Shown here: piece after piece, positions 9,573 through 17,947 of the stretch
How positions within the stretch are numbered: position 1 is the first letter of the stretch
Layout of the letters: every line of letters begins with the position of its first letter
Assembly: GCA_036403235.1 (NCBI GenBank)
Contig: DASWRI010000052.1
Coordinates: 1-64,000, forward strand
DNA: 64,000 nt
Reading direction: 5' to 3'
Source of the DNA: JBGTFE01 sp036403235
GTDB taxonomy: Bacteria > Acidobacteriota > Blastocatellia > Pyrinomonadales > Pyrinomonadaceae
Program-made: the position numbers and the translations under genes
Notes under the pieces: model-generated
Databases searched by the model: none
Told to the model about the DNA's origin: nothing
What the model saw: only the letters and a program-made list of their open reading frames with translations

Positions 9573-10646
9573 ATGAAACAGAAATTAAAAATTCTTTTTT
9601 TGTTGATTTTTCTCGGCGGCAGCGCCTTTGTCTTTACGCAGAACGGAAAAATGCAGACGAAGCAGAAAACCGCCGCCGAAGTTTACAAAAACATACAGGT
9701 TTTCAAAGATTTGCCCGCCGAAGATTTGGACAGGGTGATGACCTATATGTCGGGCTCGCTCGGCGTCAAATGCAATTTCTGCCACGTTCCGATGCAGTGG
9801 GAAAAGGACGATAAAGAGGAAAAGACGACGGCGCGCGAAATGATAAAAATGACGCTCGCCATCAACAAGGAAAATTTCGGCGGGCGTAATGAAGTTTCGT
9901 GCGCGACGTGTCATAACGGAAAATCGCACCCGCAGGGCATGCCCGTTCTCGGCGAAAGTTTGTGGGCGCGCTCCAATGTTCAGCCGACAAAGGAAACTCT
10001 GCCGACGATTGACGAAGTTCTCGACAAATACGTCGCGGCCATCGGCGGTAAATCGGCGGTCGAGAAAATTTCGACGAGATGGATAAAAGGCACGCGCACC
10101 GACGTTGACGGCTCGCCCGTTGCGGAAGAGGTTTTCGTCAAATCGCCCGACAAAATGCTGATGGTGATGACTTATCCGAAATCCGTCGTATCAAACGGAT
10201 TCGACGGCACGAAAGGCTGGTGGGCGAGCGAAAAAGGCGTCGATGAAATGCACACGGCCGACGCCGAGCAGTTCAAACGCGACGCGCAGTTTTTCCAGCC
10301 GACGCGCCTCAAGGAAATTTACAAGGAAATGACCGTCGCCGGGACGGATAAATTAAATGAAAAGGCGGTCTACGTGGTTCGCGCGACAACACAGGCGGGC
10401 GCACGCGAGCGGCTTTATTTCGACAAACAGACGGGCTTGCTCGTTCGCCGCTACGCTGCTTCGCCGCTGCCTATCGGCGTTTTTCCGACGATAATCGATT
10501 ACGACGATTATCGCGCCGTCGAAGGCGTCAAAATGCCGTATTCGATAAAATGGTCAATTCCCGGCCAGTCATGGAGCTTGAAAGTTTCGGAAGTAAAACA
10601 AAACACGGCGATTGACGACGCGAAATTCAATCAGCCGGCGAAATAA
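9573..10646 (+). CDS. Diheme c-type cytochrome fused to a LolA-like domain
   Basis: A 357-residue exported protein with a signal peptide (KILFLLIFLGGSAFVF). Residues about 33-120 form a small cytochrome module with two heme c sites, CNFCH (67-71) and CATCH (110-114), arranged as in the reaction-centre cytochrome c subunit family that is frequent in Acidobacteriota without photosynthesis. Residues about 130-357 (DKYVAAIGGKSAVEK ... GVKMPYSIKW) resemble the beta-sheet lipoprotein-carrier/LolA-like domain. It should act in the periplasm in electron transfer. Its link to pyrimidine catabolism is positional: 13 bp after the permease. ATG 9573 is chosen over an upstream in-frame codon inside the permease gene. 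Confidence 0.8.
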   Translation: MKQKLKILFLLIFLGGSAFVFTQNGKMQTKQKTAAEVYKNIQVFKDLPAEDLDRVMTYMSGSLGVKCNFCHVPMQWEKDDKEEKTTAREMIKMTLAINKENFGGRNEVSCATCHNGKSHPQGMPVLGESLWARSNVQPTKETLPTIDEVLDKYVAAIGGKSAVEKISTRWIKGTRTDVDGSPVAEEVFVKSPDKMLMVMTYPKSVVSNGFDGTKGWWASEKGVDEMHTADAEQFKRDAQFFQPTRLKEIYKEMTVAGTDKLNEKAVYVVRATTQAGARERLYFDKQTGLLVRRYAASPLPIGVFPTIIDYDDYRAVEGVKMPYSIKWSIPGQSWSLKVSEVKQNTAIDDAKFNQPAK

Positions 10647-10689
10647 AATCTTAATTACAGATAAACATAGATTCTAGAAAATATTTAGG

Positions 10690-11277
10690 ATGGAAGAGAG
10701 CAGTATAAATATGGAAGACAATGAAATTCTTACACAAAGGGCTGTCAATCCCGGTATACAAGATTTTCTAGATATCGCGATTATCGACTTAAAGCAAAAA
10801 TCCAAAAACTTAACTATTGCTGGCATGCTCGTTTTTGTAGTTACTCTAATTGTTGCAATAGGTCTCTTTTACGACATTAAACATAATACGATTATTCAGC
10901 TAAAAGACTTAAACGAAGCAGCGACTCCTCAAGTTACTCTTATCTACTTAATCGTCAGAAGTGCCGCGCTCGGGACGGTAGCTACAACAATGCTTGTTTT
11001 TCTTGCAAAAACTGCTTTGGCTTGCTTTGACCAATCAACTCGTTTTGCAAAAAGAAGGTATGGTGCATTGTTTTTGCAATTTATCTATCAGAAACATGAC
11101 CAAATAAATTTACAAGAGAAGGTAACAATTAGCGAGATTATGAAATTTTTTGATGCGTGGAATCAGAACGTCGAGTCCGCTTTCACAACTGTCAAAGTAG
11201 GGAAAAAAGGCGTTGATCCGATGAAGATGAGTATCAATAAAGATGGAGCAACAGTAGAACTAGGAAATGATAAATAA
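10690..11277 (+). CDS. Hypothetical membrane protein, A+T-rich
   Basis: A 195-residue protein with two predicted membrane segments (LTIAGMLVFVVTLIVAIGLF and the block around LIVRSAALGTVATTMLVFL) and a hydrophilic C-terminal half. No family is recognised. Codon use is visibly more A+T-rich than in the flanking genes (few GCG/CGC codons), hinting at recent acquisition. A second in-frame ATG at 10711 is an alternative start. It separates the cytochrome gene from beta-ureidopropionase in the pyrimidine locus, on the same strand with 14 bp to the next start. Confidence 0.6.
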   Translation: MEESSINMEDNEILTQRAVNPGIQDFLDIAIIDLKQKSKNLTIAGMLVFVVTLIVAIGLFYDIKHNTIIQLKDLNEAATPQVTLIYLIVRSAALGTVATTMLVFLAKTALACFDQSTRFAKRRYGALFLQFIYQKHDQINLQEKVTISEIMKFFDAWNQNVESAFTTVKVGKKGVDPMKMSINKDGATVELGNDK

Positions 11278-11291
11278 GAGGAATAATTTTT

Positions 11292-12161
<870 letters not shown>

Positions 12162-12165
12162 ATGT

Positions 12166-12969
12166 ATGAAAAAACTTTTGAAGATAAACTTTGTCGTTTT
12201 ATTTGTATTCGTTTTCGCGCTGTCGGCGTTCGCCCAGAGCAACGGGCAAATCGAGAAAGAGTTGACAGCGGCCGTCAAGGACGTTCAAAAATACGGAACT
12301 TACGGCGGCGGCTACGACGAGGACAAGCTTTCCAAAGTGCAGGACGCGTTTGCCGAAAAGCTTCTGAAATACACAAAAACCGCTTCGACTCTGCAATTTA
12401 AGTTCAGCGTGTTGGCCCAGTATATGGATATCGCCACGTCCGACGACGGCAAGTTTCGCATTTATTCGTGGGATTTGGAAGACGGCGGAACGATGCACGA
12501 TTTCGCCAGCGTTTACCAGTATCAGGCGACCGACGGCAAGGTTTATTCAAAAACCGACGAAATATCCACACAAGATGAAGATTCCGGCGGCGGCGGTTTT
12601 GTGACCGATATCTACACGCTCGACACAAAAGCGGGCGCGGTTTATATCGTCTGCTCGACGTTTATCGGCTCGACTAAAGATAATTTTCAATCGGCGAATT
12701 TATACAAAATCGAAGGCGACAAGCTCGACGATAAAGTGAAACTGATTAAAACAAAATCGGGCCTGACGAACACGCTCGGTTTCGGATACGATTTTTTCTC
12801 GGTGGTTGACCGGAAAGAGCGGCCGATTAGATTGATTTCTTTTGACAAGAAAACGAAAACGCTCAAAATCCCCGTTGTCATCGAAGACACGAAATTTTCG
12901 TCCGGACGAGTTACCAATAAATCCATCAGTTATCGTTTCGACGGTCAGTATTTTGTAAAAGTCGGCTGA
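12166..12969 (+). CDS. Secreted protein of unknown function
   Basis: A 267-residue protein with a clear signal peptide (MKKLLKINFVVLFVFVFALSAFAQ, cut after AFA). The mature part is rich in beta-strand-like segments (FRIYSWDLEDGG, YQYQATDGKVY, IYTLDTKAGAVYIV) and Gly/Asp turns. No domain is recognised. The start at 12166, 4 bp after the ureidopropionase stop, is chosen because the signal peptide begins there. Its stop overlaps the start of the RidA remnant (TGATG). Location suggests cotranscription with the pyrimidine genes, but no functional link is evident. Confidence 0.65.
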   Translation: MKKLLKINFVVLFVFVFALSAFAQSNGQIEKELTAAVKDVQKYGTYGGGYDEDKLSKVQDAFAEKLLKYTKTASTLQFKFSVLAQYMDIATSDDGKFRIYSWDLEDGGTMHDFASVYQYQATDGKVYSKTDEISTQDEDSGGGGFVTDIYTLDTKAGAVYIVCSTFIGSTKDNFQSANLYKIEGDKLDDKVKLIKTKSGLTNTLGFGYDFFSVVDRKERPIRLISFDKKTKTLKIPVVIEDTKFSSGRVTNKSISYRFDGQYFVKVG

Positions 12970-13142
12970 TGCGGGAAAGACAAAAATATTCTTCGGGCGT
13001 GAAATGGGAATCGATTGTCGGCTATTCGAGAGCCGTTCGCGTCGGGACGCGTATTTACGTGACGAGCGATGACGGCGAGATTGTCGGCGCGGGCGAATCA
13101 AAGACAATCAGATGGAGCTTGTTTTTGAAAACGCAAAATTAA
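12969..13142 (+). pseudogene. RidA/YjgF-family remnant
   Basis: A 57-codon frame starts at the ATG overlapping the previous stop and reads MRERQKYSSGVKWESIVGYS followed by RAVRVGTRIYVTS, the N-terminus of the RidA/YjgF/RutC family. It then skips the Gly-Thr-Thr block normally after YVTG, continues DDGEIVGAGES, and ends in a non-homologous tail after about half the family's usual 125-130 residues. This is read as a decayed gene with an internal deletion and loss of the rest. The tail overlaps the next small frame by 31 bp. RidA enzymes deaminate reactive enamines/imines, so a member here would have fitted a catabolic locus. Confidence 0.6.
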
Positions 13143-13330
13143 TCATTCCGCCTTTGATTCACGACCGCGAGCAGATTTGGAATTTGATAAACTCGATGCC
13201 CGTCGAGGTGCGCGACGACGGCGTTGTCAGACAAATGCGGCCCGTTAATGAAAATAAAGCGCCGGCGTCATTGGACGAATTACTTAAAATGATTGAATCG
13301 CTTCCGCAGCCGGACGGCGAGAATAAATAA
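13112..13330 (+). CDS. Small hypothetical protein
   Basis: A 72-residue frame beginning MELVFENAKLIIPPLIHDRE and ending in an acidic, proline-containing tail. No family is recognised. It overlaps the end of the RidA remnant in another frame and stops 5 bp before preT. It may be a genuine small protein coupled to preT or a chance frame; the absence of a strong ribosome binding site keeps confidence moderate. Confidence 0.4.
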   Translation: MELVFENAKLIIPPLIHDREQIWNLINSMPVEVRDDGVVRQMRPVNENKAPASLDELLKMIESLPQPDGENK

Positions 13331-13335
13331 AAACT

Positions 13336-14790
13336 ATGTCATTAATTCACGAATCACCTTTGAATATCGAGCAAATCGAGAAAAATTTTGCGGAAATCAA
13401 CCCGGCTTTGACCGAGGCCGAAGCGGTTTTTGAAGCGAATCGCTGCCTGTATTGCTTCGACGCGCCGTGTATGCACGCCTGCCCGACGCACATCGATGTG
13501 CCCTCGTTTATCAAAAAAATCGCGAGCGGAAATCTTTTAGGCTCGGCGCGCGTCATTTTCGACGCCAACCCGATTGGCGCGACCTGTGCGCGCGTCTGCC
13601 CGGTCGAGGTCTTGTGCGAGGGCGCGTGCGTCGAAAAAACCTTGCTTGATAAACCGATTGAAATCGGACGCCTCCAGCGCTACGCGACCGATTACGCGAT
13701 AAACAAAGGCCGGCAGATTTACGCGAAAGGCGACGTGAACGGCAAGAGCGTCGGCATCGTCGGCTCCGGCCCGGCCGGTCTTTCGTGCGCGACCTACCTC
13801 GCGCGCCTCGGCTACGACGTGATTGTTTATGAAAGAAAATCGCTGCCCGGCGGCCTCGACACATACGGAATGGCCGAATACAAAATGTCGCAGGCCGATT
13901 CTCTGGCCGAAGCCGAAGCCGTCCGCCAGGTCGGCGTCCAGTTTCTGGTGAATACGGAAATCGTTGGCGCGTCAGAACCATCTGCGGTAGCGGATGGGTC
14001 AAACGTAAACAATTCAGCTAATAAAAATAACCCGCCCGCTACTGCAGCCGGTTCCGACAAAATAACTTTTGCGGATTTGCAAAATAAACACGACGCGGTT
14101 TTTCTCGCCGTCGGGCTCGGCGCGACAAATCGTCTTAACGTCGTCGACGAAAATCTGGCGGGCGTCGTCGACGCGCTCGATTTTATCGAAAAAGTGAAAA
14201 CGCGCGATTGGAATAGCGTTCCGGTCGGCAAAACGGTCGCCGTCATCGGCGCCGGAAACACGGCGATTGACGCCGTCACGCAGGCCAAAAGATTGGGCGC
14301 GGAAAAGGTTCTGCTGATTTATCGCAAGACGGCAAAAGAAATGTCGGCCTACGAATACGAATACGAGCTGGCCAAAAAAGACGGCGTCGAGTTTGTCTGG
14401 CAGGCCGCGCCGATTGCGATTTTAGCTGGCGAAAACGGCTCGGCTCTCGCTCTGCGATGCGAGAAAACGGACGGGACAAATCAGATTTTCGAAATTCCGT
14501 GCGATATGATTATCAAGGCCATCGGGCAGCAAAAACAAAAATCGTTTTTTGAAACGGTCGCAAATGTCGAAACGGACGAAAAAGGCCGCGTGAAGGTAAA
14601 CGAATTGATGCAAACGTCGAATCCGCTTGTTTTCGCGGGCGGCGACTGCGTCAACGGCGGCGCCGAAGCGGTCGACGCCGCGCAGATGGGAAAATACGCG
14701 GCGCAGGGCATTCATCAGGCTTTAACGGGCGAAAAAGTGGAATTTGCGGGCGCGCGAGTTCCCGTTTTTGAGAAAACACACGCGCATTAA
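13336..14790 (+). CDS. preT: NAD-dependent dihydropyrimidine dehydrogenase, PreT subunit
   Basis: A 484-residue flavoprotein. The N-terminal double [4Fe-4S] domain uses Cys37/40/45/49 and Cys84/88/94/98. The FAD dinucleotide fold follows at GIVGSGPAG (143-148 core), and the NAD(P) fold has VAVIGAGNTAID. PreT passes electrons between NADH and the PreA subunit, which reduces uracil or thymine. Homologues are about 410-460 residues. This copy has an Asn/Ala/Pro-rich insert (SEPSAVADGS ... NNPPATAAGS) encoded by a REPIN-like inverted pair (separate entry). PreA, normally immediately downstream, is here displaced by about 1.8 kb of accessory genes. Confidence 0.93.
   Translation: MSLIHESPLNIEQIEKNFAEINPALTEAEAVFEANRCLYCFDAPCMHACPTHIDVPSFIKKIASGNLLGSARVIFDANPIGATCARVCPVEVLCEGACVEKTLLDKPIEIGRLQRYATDYAINKGRQIYAKGDVNGKSVGIVGSGPAGLSCATYLARLGYDVIVYERKSLPGGLDTYGMAEYKMSQADSLAEAEAVRQVGVQFLVNTEIVGASEPSAVADGSNVNNSANKNNPPATAAGSDKITFADLQNKHDAVFLAVGLGATNRLNVVDENLAGVVDALDFIEKVKTRDWNSVPVGKTVAVIGAGNTAIDAVTQAKRLGAEKVLLIYRKTAKEMSAYEYEYELAKKDGVEFVWQAAPIAILAGENGSALALRCEKTDGTNQIFEIPCDMIIKAIGQQKQKSFFETVANVETDEKGRVKVNELMQTSNPLVFAGGDCVNGGAEAVDAAQMGKYAAQGIHQALTGEKVEFAGARVPVFEKTHAH
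13971..14058 (+). repeat. REPIN-like inverted pair inside preT
   Basis: A 29-bp arm starting GTCAGAACCATCTGCGGTAG (13971-13999) and its imperfect inverse, ending GCAGCCGGTTCCGAC (14030-14058), match at 23 of 29 positions around a 30-bp A+T-rich spacer. Two palindrome-type units facing each other over a short spacer is the layout of REP doublets (REPINs). It lies in frame in preT and encodes an extra low-complexity loop between the FAD and NAD portions. No second copy was spotted by eye in the window, and no RayT-type transposase gene is present. Confidence 0.6.
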
Positions 14791-14801
14791 ACTTCAAATT
14801 C

Positions 14802-14829
14802 TTGATATGTATAGATATGTCGGTATAAT
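14802..14829 (+). promoter_or_regulatory. Sigma-70-type promoter for brnT
   Basis: TTGATA (14802-14807) and a perfect TATAAT (14824-14829) are separated by 16 bp. The -10 box ends only 5 bp before the ATG at 14835, so the transcript would begin at or next to the start codon and be leaderless or nearly so. Confidence 0.6.
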
Positions 14830-14834
14830 TGAAA

Positions 14835-15110
14835 ATGGAATTTGAATGGGACGAAGAAAAAGCGAAATTGAACGAGCAAAAGAATGGTGTAACTTTTGAA
14901 GAAGCGGAACTCGCTTTTCAGGATGAAAACGCCGTCGAGCTGTTTGACGGGAAGAATTCCGTTGAAGAAATCCGTTACCAAATCATCGCGCTTTCACCGA
15001 CACGACTGCTTTTCGTTGCATTCACCGTGCGCGAAGAAAAAATTCGCATTATCTCGGCGAGAAAGGCCGATGCGAAACAGGTAAAGATTTACAATGAATA
15101 CAACCGATAA
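14835..15110 (+). CDS. brnT: BrnT-family toxin
   Basis: A 91-residue protein of the BrnT (DUF497) family: the start MEFEWDEEKAKLNEQKNGV, the central LFDGKNSVEEIRYQII, and the C-terminal FTVREEKIRIISARKADAKQ are its standard blocks. BrnT is a RelE-like ribonuclease that blocks growth when its antitoxin is lost. ATG 14835 is preferred over a TTG two codons earlier. The antitoxin follows, overlapping by 17 bp, in the toxin-first order typical of this system. The pair lies between preT and preA. Functional state is unknown but the frame is intact. Confidence 0.85.
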   Translation: MEFEWDEEKAKLNEQKNGVTFEEAELAFQDENAVELFDGKNSVEEIRYQIIALSPTRLLFVAFTVREEKIRIISARKADAKQVKIYNEYNR

Positions 15111-15459
15111 GGAAACGACTTACACCTTCACTGAAGAAGAATACAAGAAAGGCTTGGAAAAGGGCTGGACGGACGACGATATGTTAAAGCCCGGCACATA
15201 CAAAGTCCGACGCTCGCGCTTTATCAATAAAAAGAAGGAAGCAAAATCGAAAATCTCGCTTTATCTGGACAACGATATTTTAGAATATTTCCGCGCGCGA
15301 GCCGACGCGCCGAACGCCGCGCCGTATCAAACGCAAATCAACAGCGAGCTGCGGCGGATTATGGAAAACGATTCGCGCGAAGTTCAGAGTATTGAAAACG
15401 ATATTTTAAATAACGAAGAATTTCTGCGGGCTTTGAAGGAAAAACTTGAAACAGTTTAG
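15094..15459 (+). CDS. brnA: BrnA-family antitoxin
   Basis: A 121-residue protein. Its C-terminal half, ISLYLDNDILEYFRARAD followed by YQTQINSELRRIM, is the ribbon-helix-helix DNA-binding core of BrnA antitoxins; the N-terminal part would wrap the toxin. BrnA neutralises BrnT and usually represses the operon. The start codon lies inside brnT (17-bp overlap), implying translational coupling. Its stop codon falls within the left arm of the 22-bp inverted repeat that flanks the next gene. Confidence 0.8.
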   Translation: MNTTDKETTYTFTEEEYKKGLEKGWTDDDMLKPGTYKVRRSRFINKKKEAKSKISLYLDNDILEYFRARADAPNAAPYQTQINSELRRIMENDSREVQSIENDILNNEEFLRALKEKLETV

Positions 15460-15477
15460 AGTTACGTATTTATGCGT
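15456..15477 (+). repeat. Left inverted repeat flanking the nuclease-like gene
   Basis: The 22-bp sequence starting TTAGAGTTACG and ending TTATGCGT recurs in inverse orientation at 16571-16592 with 20 of 22 positions identical. It overlaps the brnA stop and lies 23 bp before the next start codon. Confidence 0.7.
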
Positions 15478-15500
15478 AAAATGGCTAAATTTATTGCAAG

Positions 15501-16565
15501 ATGAACACTCAGGAATCAGCAAATCTTTTGGACAGCTTTTTGGAAAGATGGTCGCTTGATAATGTTAAGAAGATGTCTTTACAGGAATATGTGGGAGTAA
15601 ATGACCTCGACACATTTTGTTATTGGGTGGAAACAAAAACCCGTATGTTGGGAAGCATAAAAGGTTCAAATTCTTTTGCATTTGGAATTTACGAAAGAAA
15701 ACAGAAAGAGAAACTTCATAAAAATTTCAAGGACGATGAAAAATATTCTTGGTTGCGAGGCTATGGCGAAAATAGAGATAGTGCTTTTGAAAATGTTAAA
15801 GATGATTTGATTAGAGTTATTGAATATGCCGAAAAAGGTAAATTTTCATTGATTAACGAAATTCGATTGCCTCATCTTTTCAAATGGAAAGTTGCTTTTT
15901 TATTTTCAAACGAAAGACTGATTCCGATTTACAAAAAGGATATTTTAAGGAAAATTGCTGAAAATTTCGGACTCGCAGTTACCGGAAAAACAAAAATCTC
16001 GGACATTCAAGAACTCATGATGCAAAACAAGCCAGCCAATCTAAGCGTTCACGAATATATGCGACATCTTTGGGACAAGTTTGGGAATAAAGACATCGAA
16101 GATGAAGCAAACGAGAAGATACGAGAACAACCGAAAAATAGGTTGAGAACTCGAAAAGCCTCAGAAATCCAAGTTATAAAAACTCATATCAGAAATATTG
16201 CTTCTCGTTCATATTTTGTCGAGCAAAAACATAAAAAACTTCAATTGGCTTTGAAGGAAAAACTAATCAAAGAATTTGGCGAAGATTCGGTTGTCTTATT
16301 TGAAGAAAATAATGTTGATGTTAAATTGTTTCAGACGAATTACATTATTTTCTATGAGGTAAAAACAAGTTCATATGCCGCGAACTGCATCAGAGAAGCG
16401 ATGGGTCAACTTCTACATTATTCATTTTGTGATAATGATTCAAGAGAGAAAAAATTAGTCGTTGTCGGACAATATTCACCAAATCCAAACGAATTAGAAT
16501 TTATTGGATATATTAAATCAACTTTAAAGATTGATTTTGAGTATAAAAGCGTTAGCTTAAATTGA
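15501..16565 (+). CDS. Putative PD-(D/E)XK nuclease with McrB-N-like N-terminal region
   Basis: A 354-residue protein with strikingly A+T-rich codons compared with its neighbours. The N-terminal 150 residues (FCYWVETKTRMLGSIKGSNS, then FAFGIYE, YSWLRGYGENRDSAF, INEIRLPHLFKWKVAFLFS) resemble the N-terminal region of some McrB-like restriction ATPases. The C-terminal end has an Asp-containing strand (NNVDVKLF), then FYEVKTSS and EAMGQLLHYSF, the D...ExK...Q layout of a PD-(D/E)XK nuclease core. It lacks an ATPase domain. Role is inferred as defence or restriction-like; the homology call needs profile comparison. It lies between brnA and preA and is bracketed by 22-bp inverted repeats, suggesting insertion as a unit. 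Confidence 0.6.
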   Translation: MNTQESANLLDSFLERWSLDNVKKMSLQEYVGVNDLDTFCYWVETKTRMLGSIKGSNSFAFGIYERKQKEKLHKNFKDDEKYSWLRGYGENRDSAFENVKDDLIRVIEYAEKGKFSLINEIRLPHLFKWKVAFLFSNERLIPIYKKDILRKIAENFGLAVTGKTKISDIQELMMQNKPANLSVHEYMRHLWDKFGNKDIEDEANEKIREQPKNRLRTRKASEIQVIKTHIRNIASRSYFVEQKHKKLQLALKEKLIKEFGEDSVVLFEENNVDVKLFQTNYIIFYEVKTSSYAANCIREAMGQLLHYSFCDNDSREKKLVVVGQYSPNPNELEFIGYIKSTLKIDFEYKSVSLN

Positions 16566-16570
16566 TTTTC

Positions 16571-16592
16571 ACGCATAAAGGCGTAACTCTAA
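16571..16592 (-). repeat. Right inverted repeat flanking the nuclease-like gene
   Basis: This is the inverse copy (ACGCATAAAGGCGTAACTCT, then AA) of the repeat at 15456-15477, with two mismatches. It starts 5 bp after the nuclease-like stop and ends 7 bp before the preA start, so it occupies what should be the preA ribosome-binding region. Confidence 0.7.
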
Positions 16593-16599
16593 CAAAACT

Positions 16600-17856
16600 A
16601 TGGCAGATTTAAGTGTAAACTTTGCAGGAATAAAATCACCGAATCCGTTCTGGCTGGCGAGCGCGCCGCCGACGAATATGGGTTCGATGGTCGAGCGCGC
16701 GTTTGACGCGGGCTGGGGCGGCGCGGTCTGGAAAACTCTCGGCGAGCCGATTGTCAATGTTTCGTCGCGTCTGGCGGCAATCGACTACGGCACGAATCGG
16801 ATGATTGGCTTGAACAATATCGAGCTGATTACAGACCGTTCGCTCGACGTAAACTTAAAAGAAATTTACGAGTGCAAAAAGAAATATCCGAACAACGCCG
16901 TGATTGTTTCCCTGATGGTCGAATCAAAGCGCGAGGCGTGGCACGAGATTGTCAAAAAATCGCAGGACACCGGCGCTGACGGTTTCGAGCTAAATTTCGG
17001 CTGCCCGCACGGGATGAGCGAGCGCGGAATGGGCGCGGCAATGGGACAAGTGCCCGAATATACGTGCATGGTGACCGAATGGGTGAAGGAAGTTTCGACG
17101 CTGCCCGTTATCGTCAAACTGACGCCGAACGTGACGCACATCGTTCCGCCCGGACGCGCGGCGGCAAAAGGCGGCGCGGACGCGGTTTCGCTGATTAATA
17201 CGATAAATTCGGTCATCGGCGTCGACATCGACACGTTGATTCCCTACCCGAACGTCAACGGAATGGCGGCGCACGGCGGCTATTGCGGAACGGCCGTCAA
17301 ACCGATTGCCTTGAATATGGTGTCGGAATTAGCGCGCGATACGGAATTTAACATACCGATTTCCGGCATCGGCGGCATCAACACGTGGCGCGACGCGGTC
17401 GAATTTATGCTGCTCGGCGCGGGCACGGTTCAGGTCTGCACCGCCGTCATGCATTACGGCTACCGCATCGTCGAAGATATGATTGACGGTTTGAACAATT
17501 ATCTCGACGAAAAAGGTTTTGCATCGGCGAACGAAATTATCGGAAAGAGCGTCGGACACGTCACCGATTGGGGAAACCTCGACTTAAATTACAAAGTCGT
17601 CGCGCGCGTCAACAATGAAAACTGCATCCGCTGCAATCTCTGTTACGTCGCCTGCGAAGACGGCGCGCACCAGTGTTTCGATTTTCAGGAAGCGGCCGAC
17701 GGCAAACGCTATCCGGTGGTTGACGAAGCCGAATGCGTCGGCTGCAATCTCTGCGCGCTCGTCTGCCCTTCGCCCGGCGCGATTTCGATGGTCAGATTAG
17801 ACGACGGCAGCAATCCGATGAACTGGAAGGAATATTCGAGCCGGAATGGTCAGTAG
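16600..17856 (+). CDS. preA: NAD-dependent dihydropyrimidine dehydrogenase, PreA subunit
   Basis: A 418-residue enzyme. Residues 1 to about 320 are an FMN-binding TIM barrel of the dihydroorotate/dihydropyrimidine dehydrogenase family (NFGCPHGMSERGMGAAMGQV, KLTPNVTHIV, ISGIGGINTWRDAVEF). The C-terminus is a two-cluster ferredoxin domain (CIRCNLCYVAC and CVGCNLCALVCPSPG). With PreT it reduces uracil and thymine to the dihydro forms, or the reverse, starting the catabolic route. The GAAMGQ loop has Met where mammalian DPYD has its catalytic Cys in LACGQ; I believe bacterial PreA often differs there too. No strong ribosome binding site is seen. Confidence 0.93.
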   Translation: MADLSVNFAGIKSPNPFWLASAPPTNMGSMVERAFDAGWGGAVWKTLGEPIVNVSSRLAAIDYGTNRMIGLNNIELITDRSLDVNLKEIYECKKKYPNNAVIVSLMVESKREAWHEIVKKSQDTGADGFELNFGCPHGMSERGMGAAMGQVPEYTCMVTEWVKEVSTLPVIVKLTPNVTHIVPPGRAAAKGGADAVSLINTINSVIGVDIDTLIPYPNVNGMAAHGGYCGTAVKPIALNMVSELARDTEFNIPISGIGGINTWRDAVEFMLLGAGTVQVCTAVMHYGYRIVEDMIDGLNNYLDEKGFASANEIIGKSVGHVTDWGNLDLNYKVVARVNNENCIRCNLCYVACEDGAHQCFDFQEAADGKRYPVVDEAECVGCNLCALVCPSPGAISMVRLDDGSNPMNWKEYSSRNGQ

Positions 17857-17934
17857 TCATTTGTCCTTTGCAGGTTGAGCTTAAACTCTAAACTCAATTA
17901 AAATTAAACCGGCAGAGGACAAATGACTACTGAC
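17849..17934. repeat. Heptamer-type inverted element after preA
   Basis: Perfect 19-bp arms GTCAGTAGTCATTTGTCCT (17849-17867) and AGGACAAATGACTACTGAC (17916-17934) with a 48-bp spacer. The arms read as 7-nt units (AGTCATT, TGTCCTT; AGGACAA, ATGACTA, CTGACAA). The left arm contains the preA stop codon. It may end or stabilise the preA transcript. Confidence 0.7.
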
Positions 17935-17947
17935 AAAGGACTAATCT

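Noticed and set aside
8233..9576. Long open frame of 447 codons in another frame
   Set aside because: It shadows the NCS1 permease; the product is Arg/Asp-rich with no motif and arises from the G+C-rich codon pattern.
17849..17934. Terminal inverted repeats of a transposon
   Set aside because: The 48-bp spacer has no coding content, and the arms have the 7-nt step shared with other gaps, so it is grouped with the heptamer elements.
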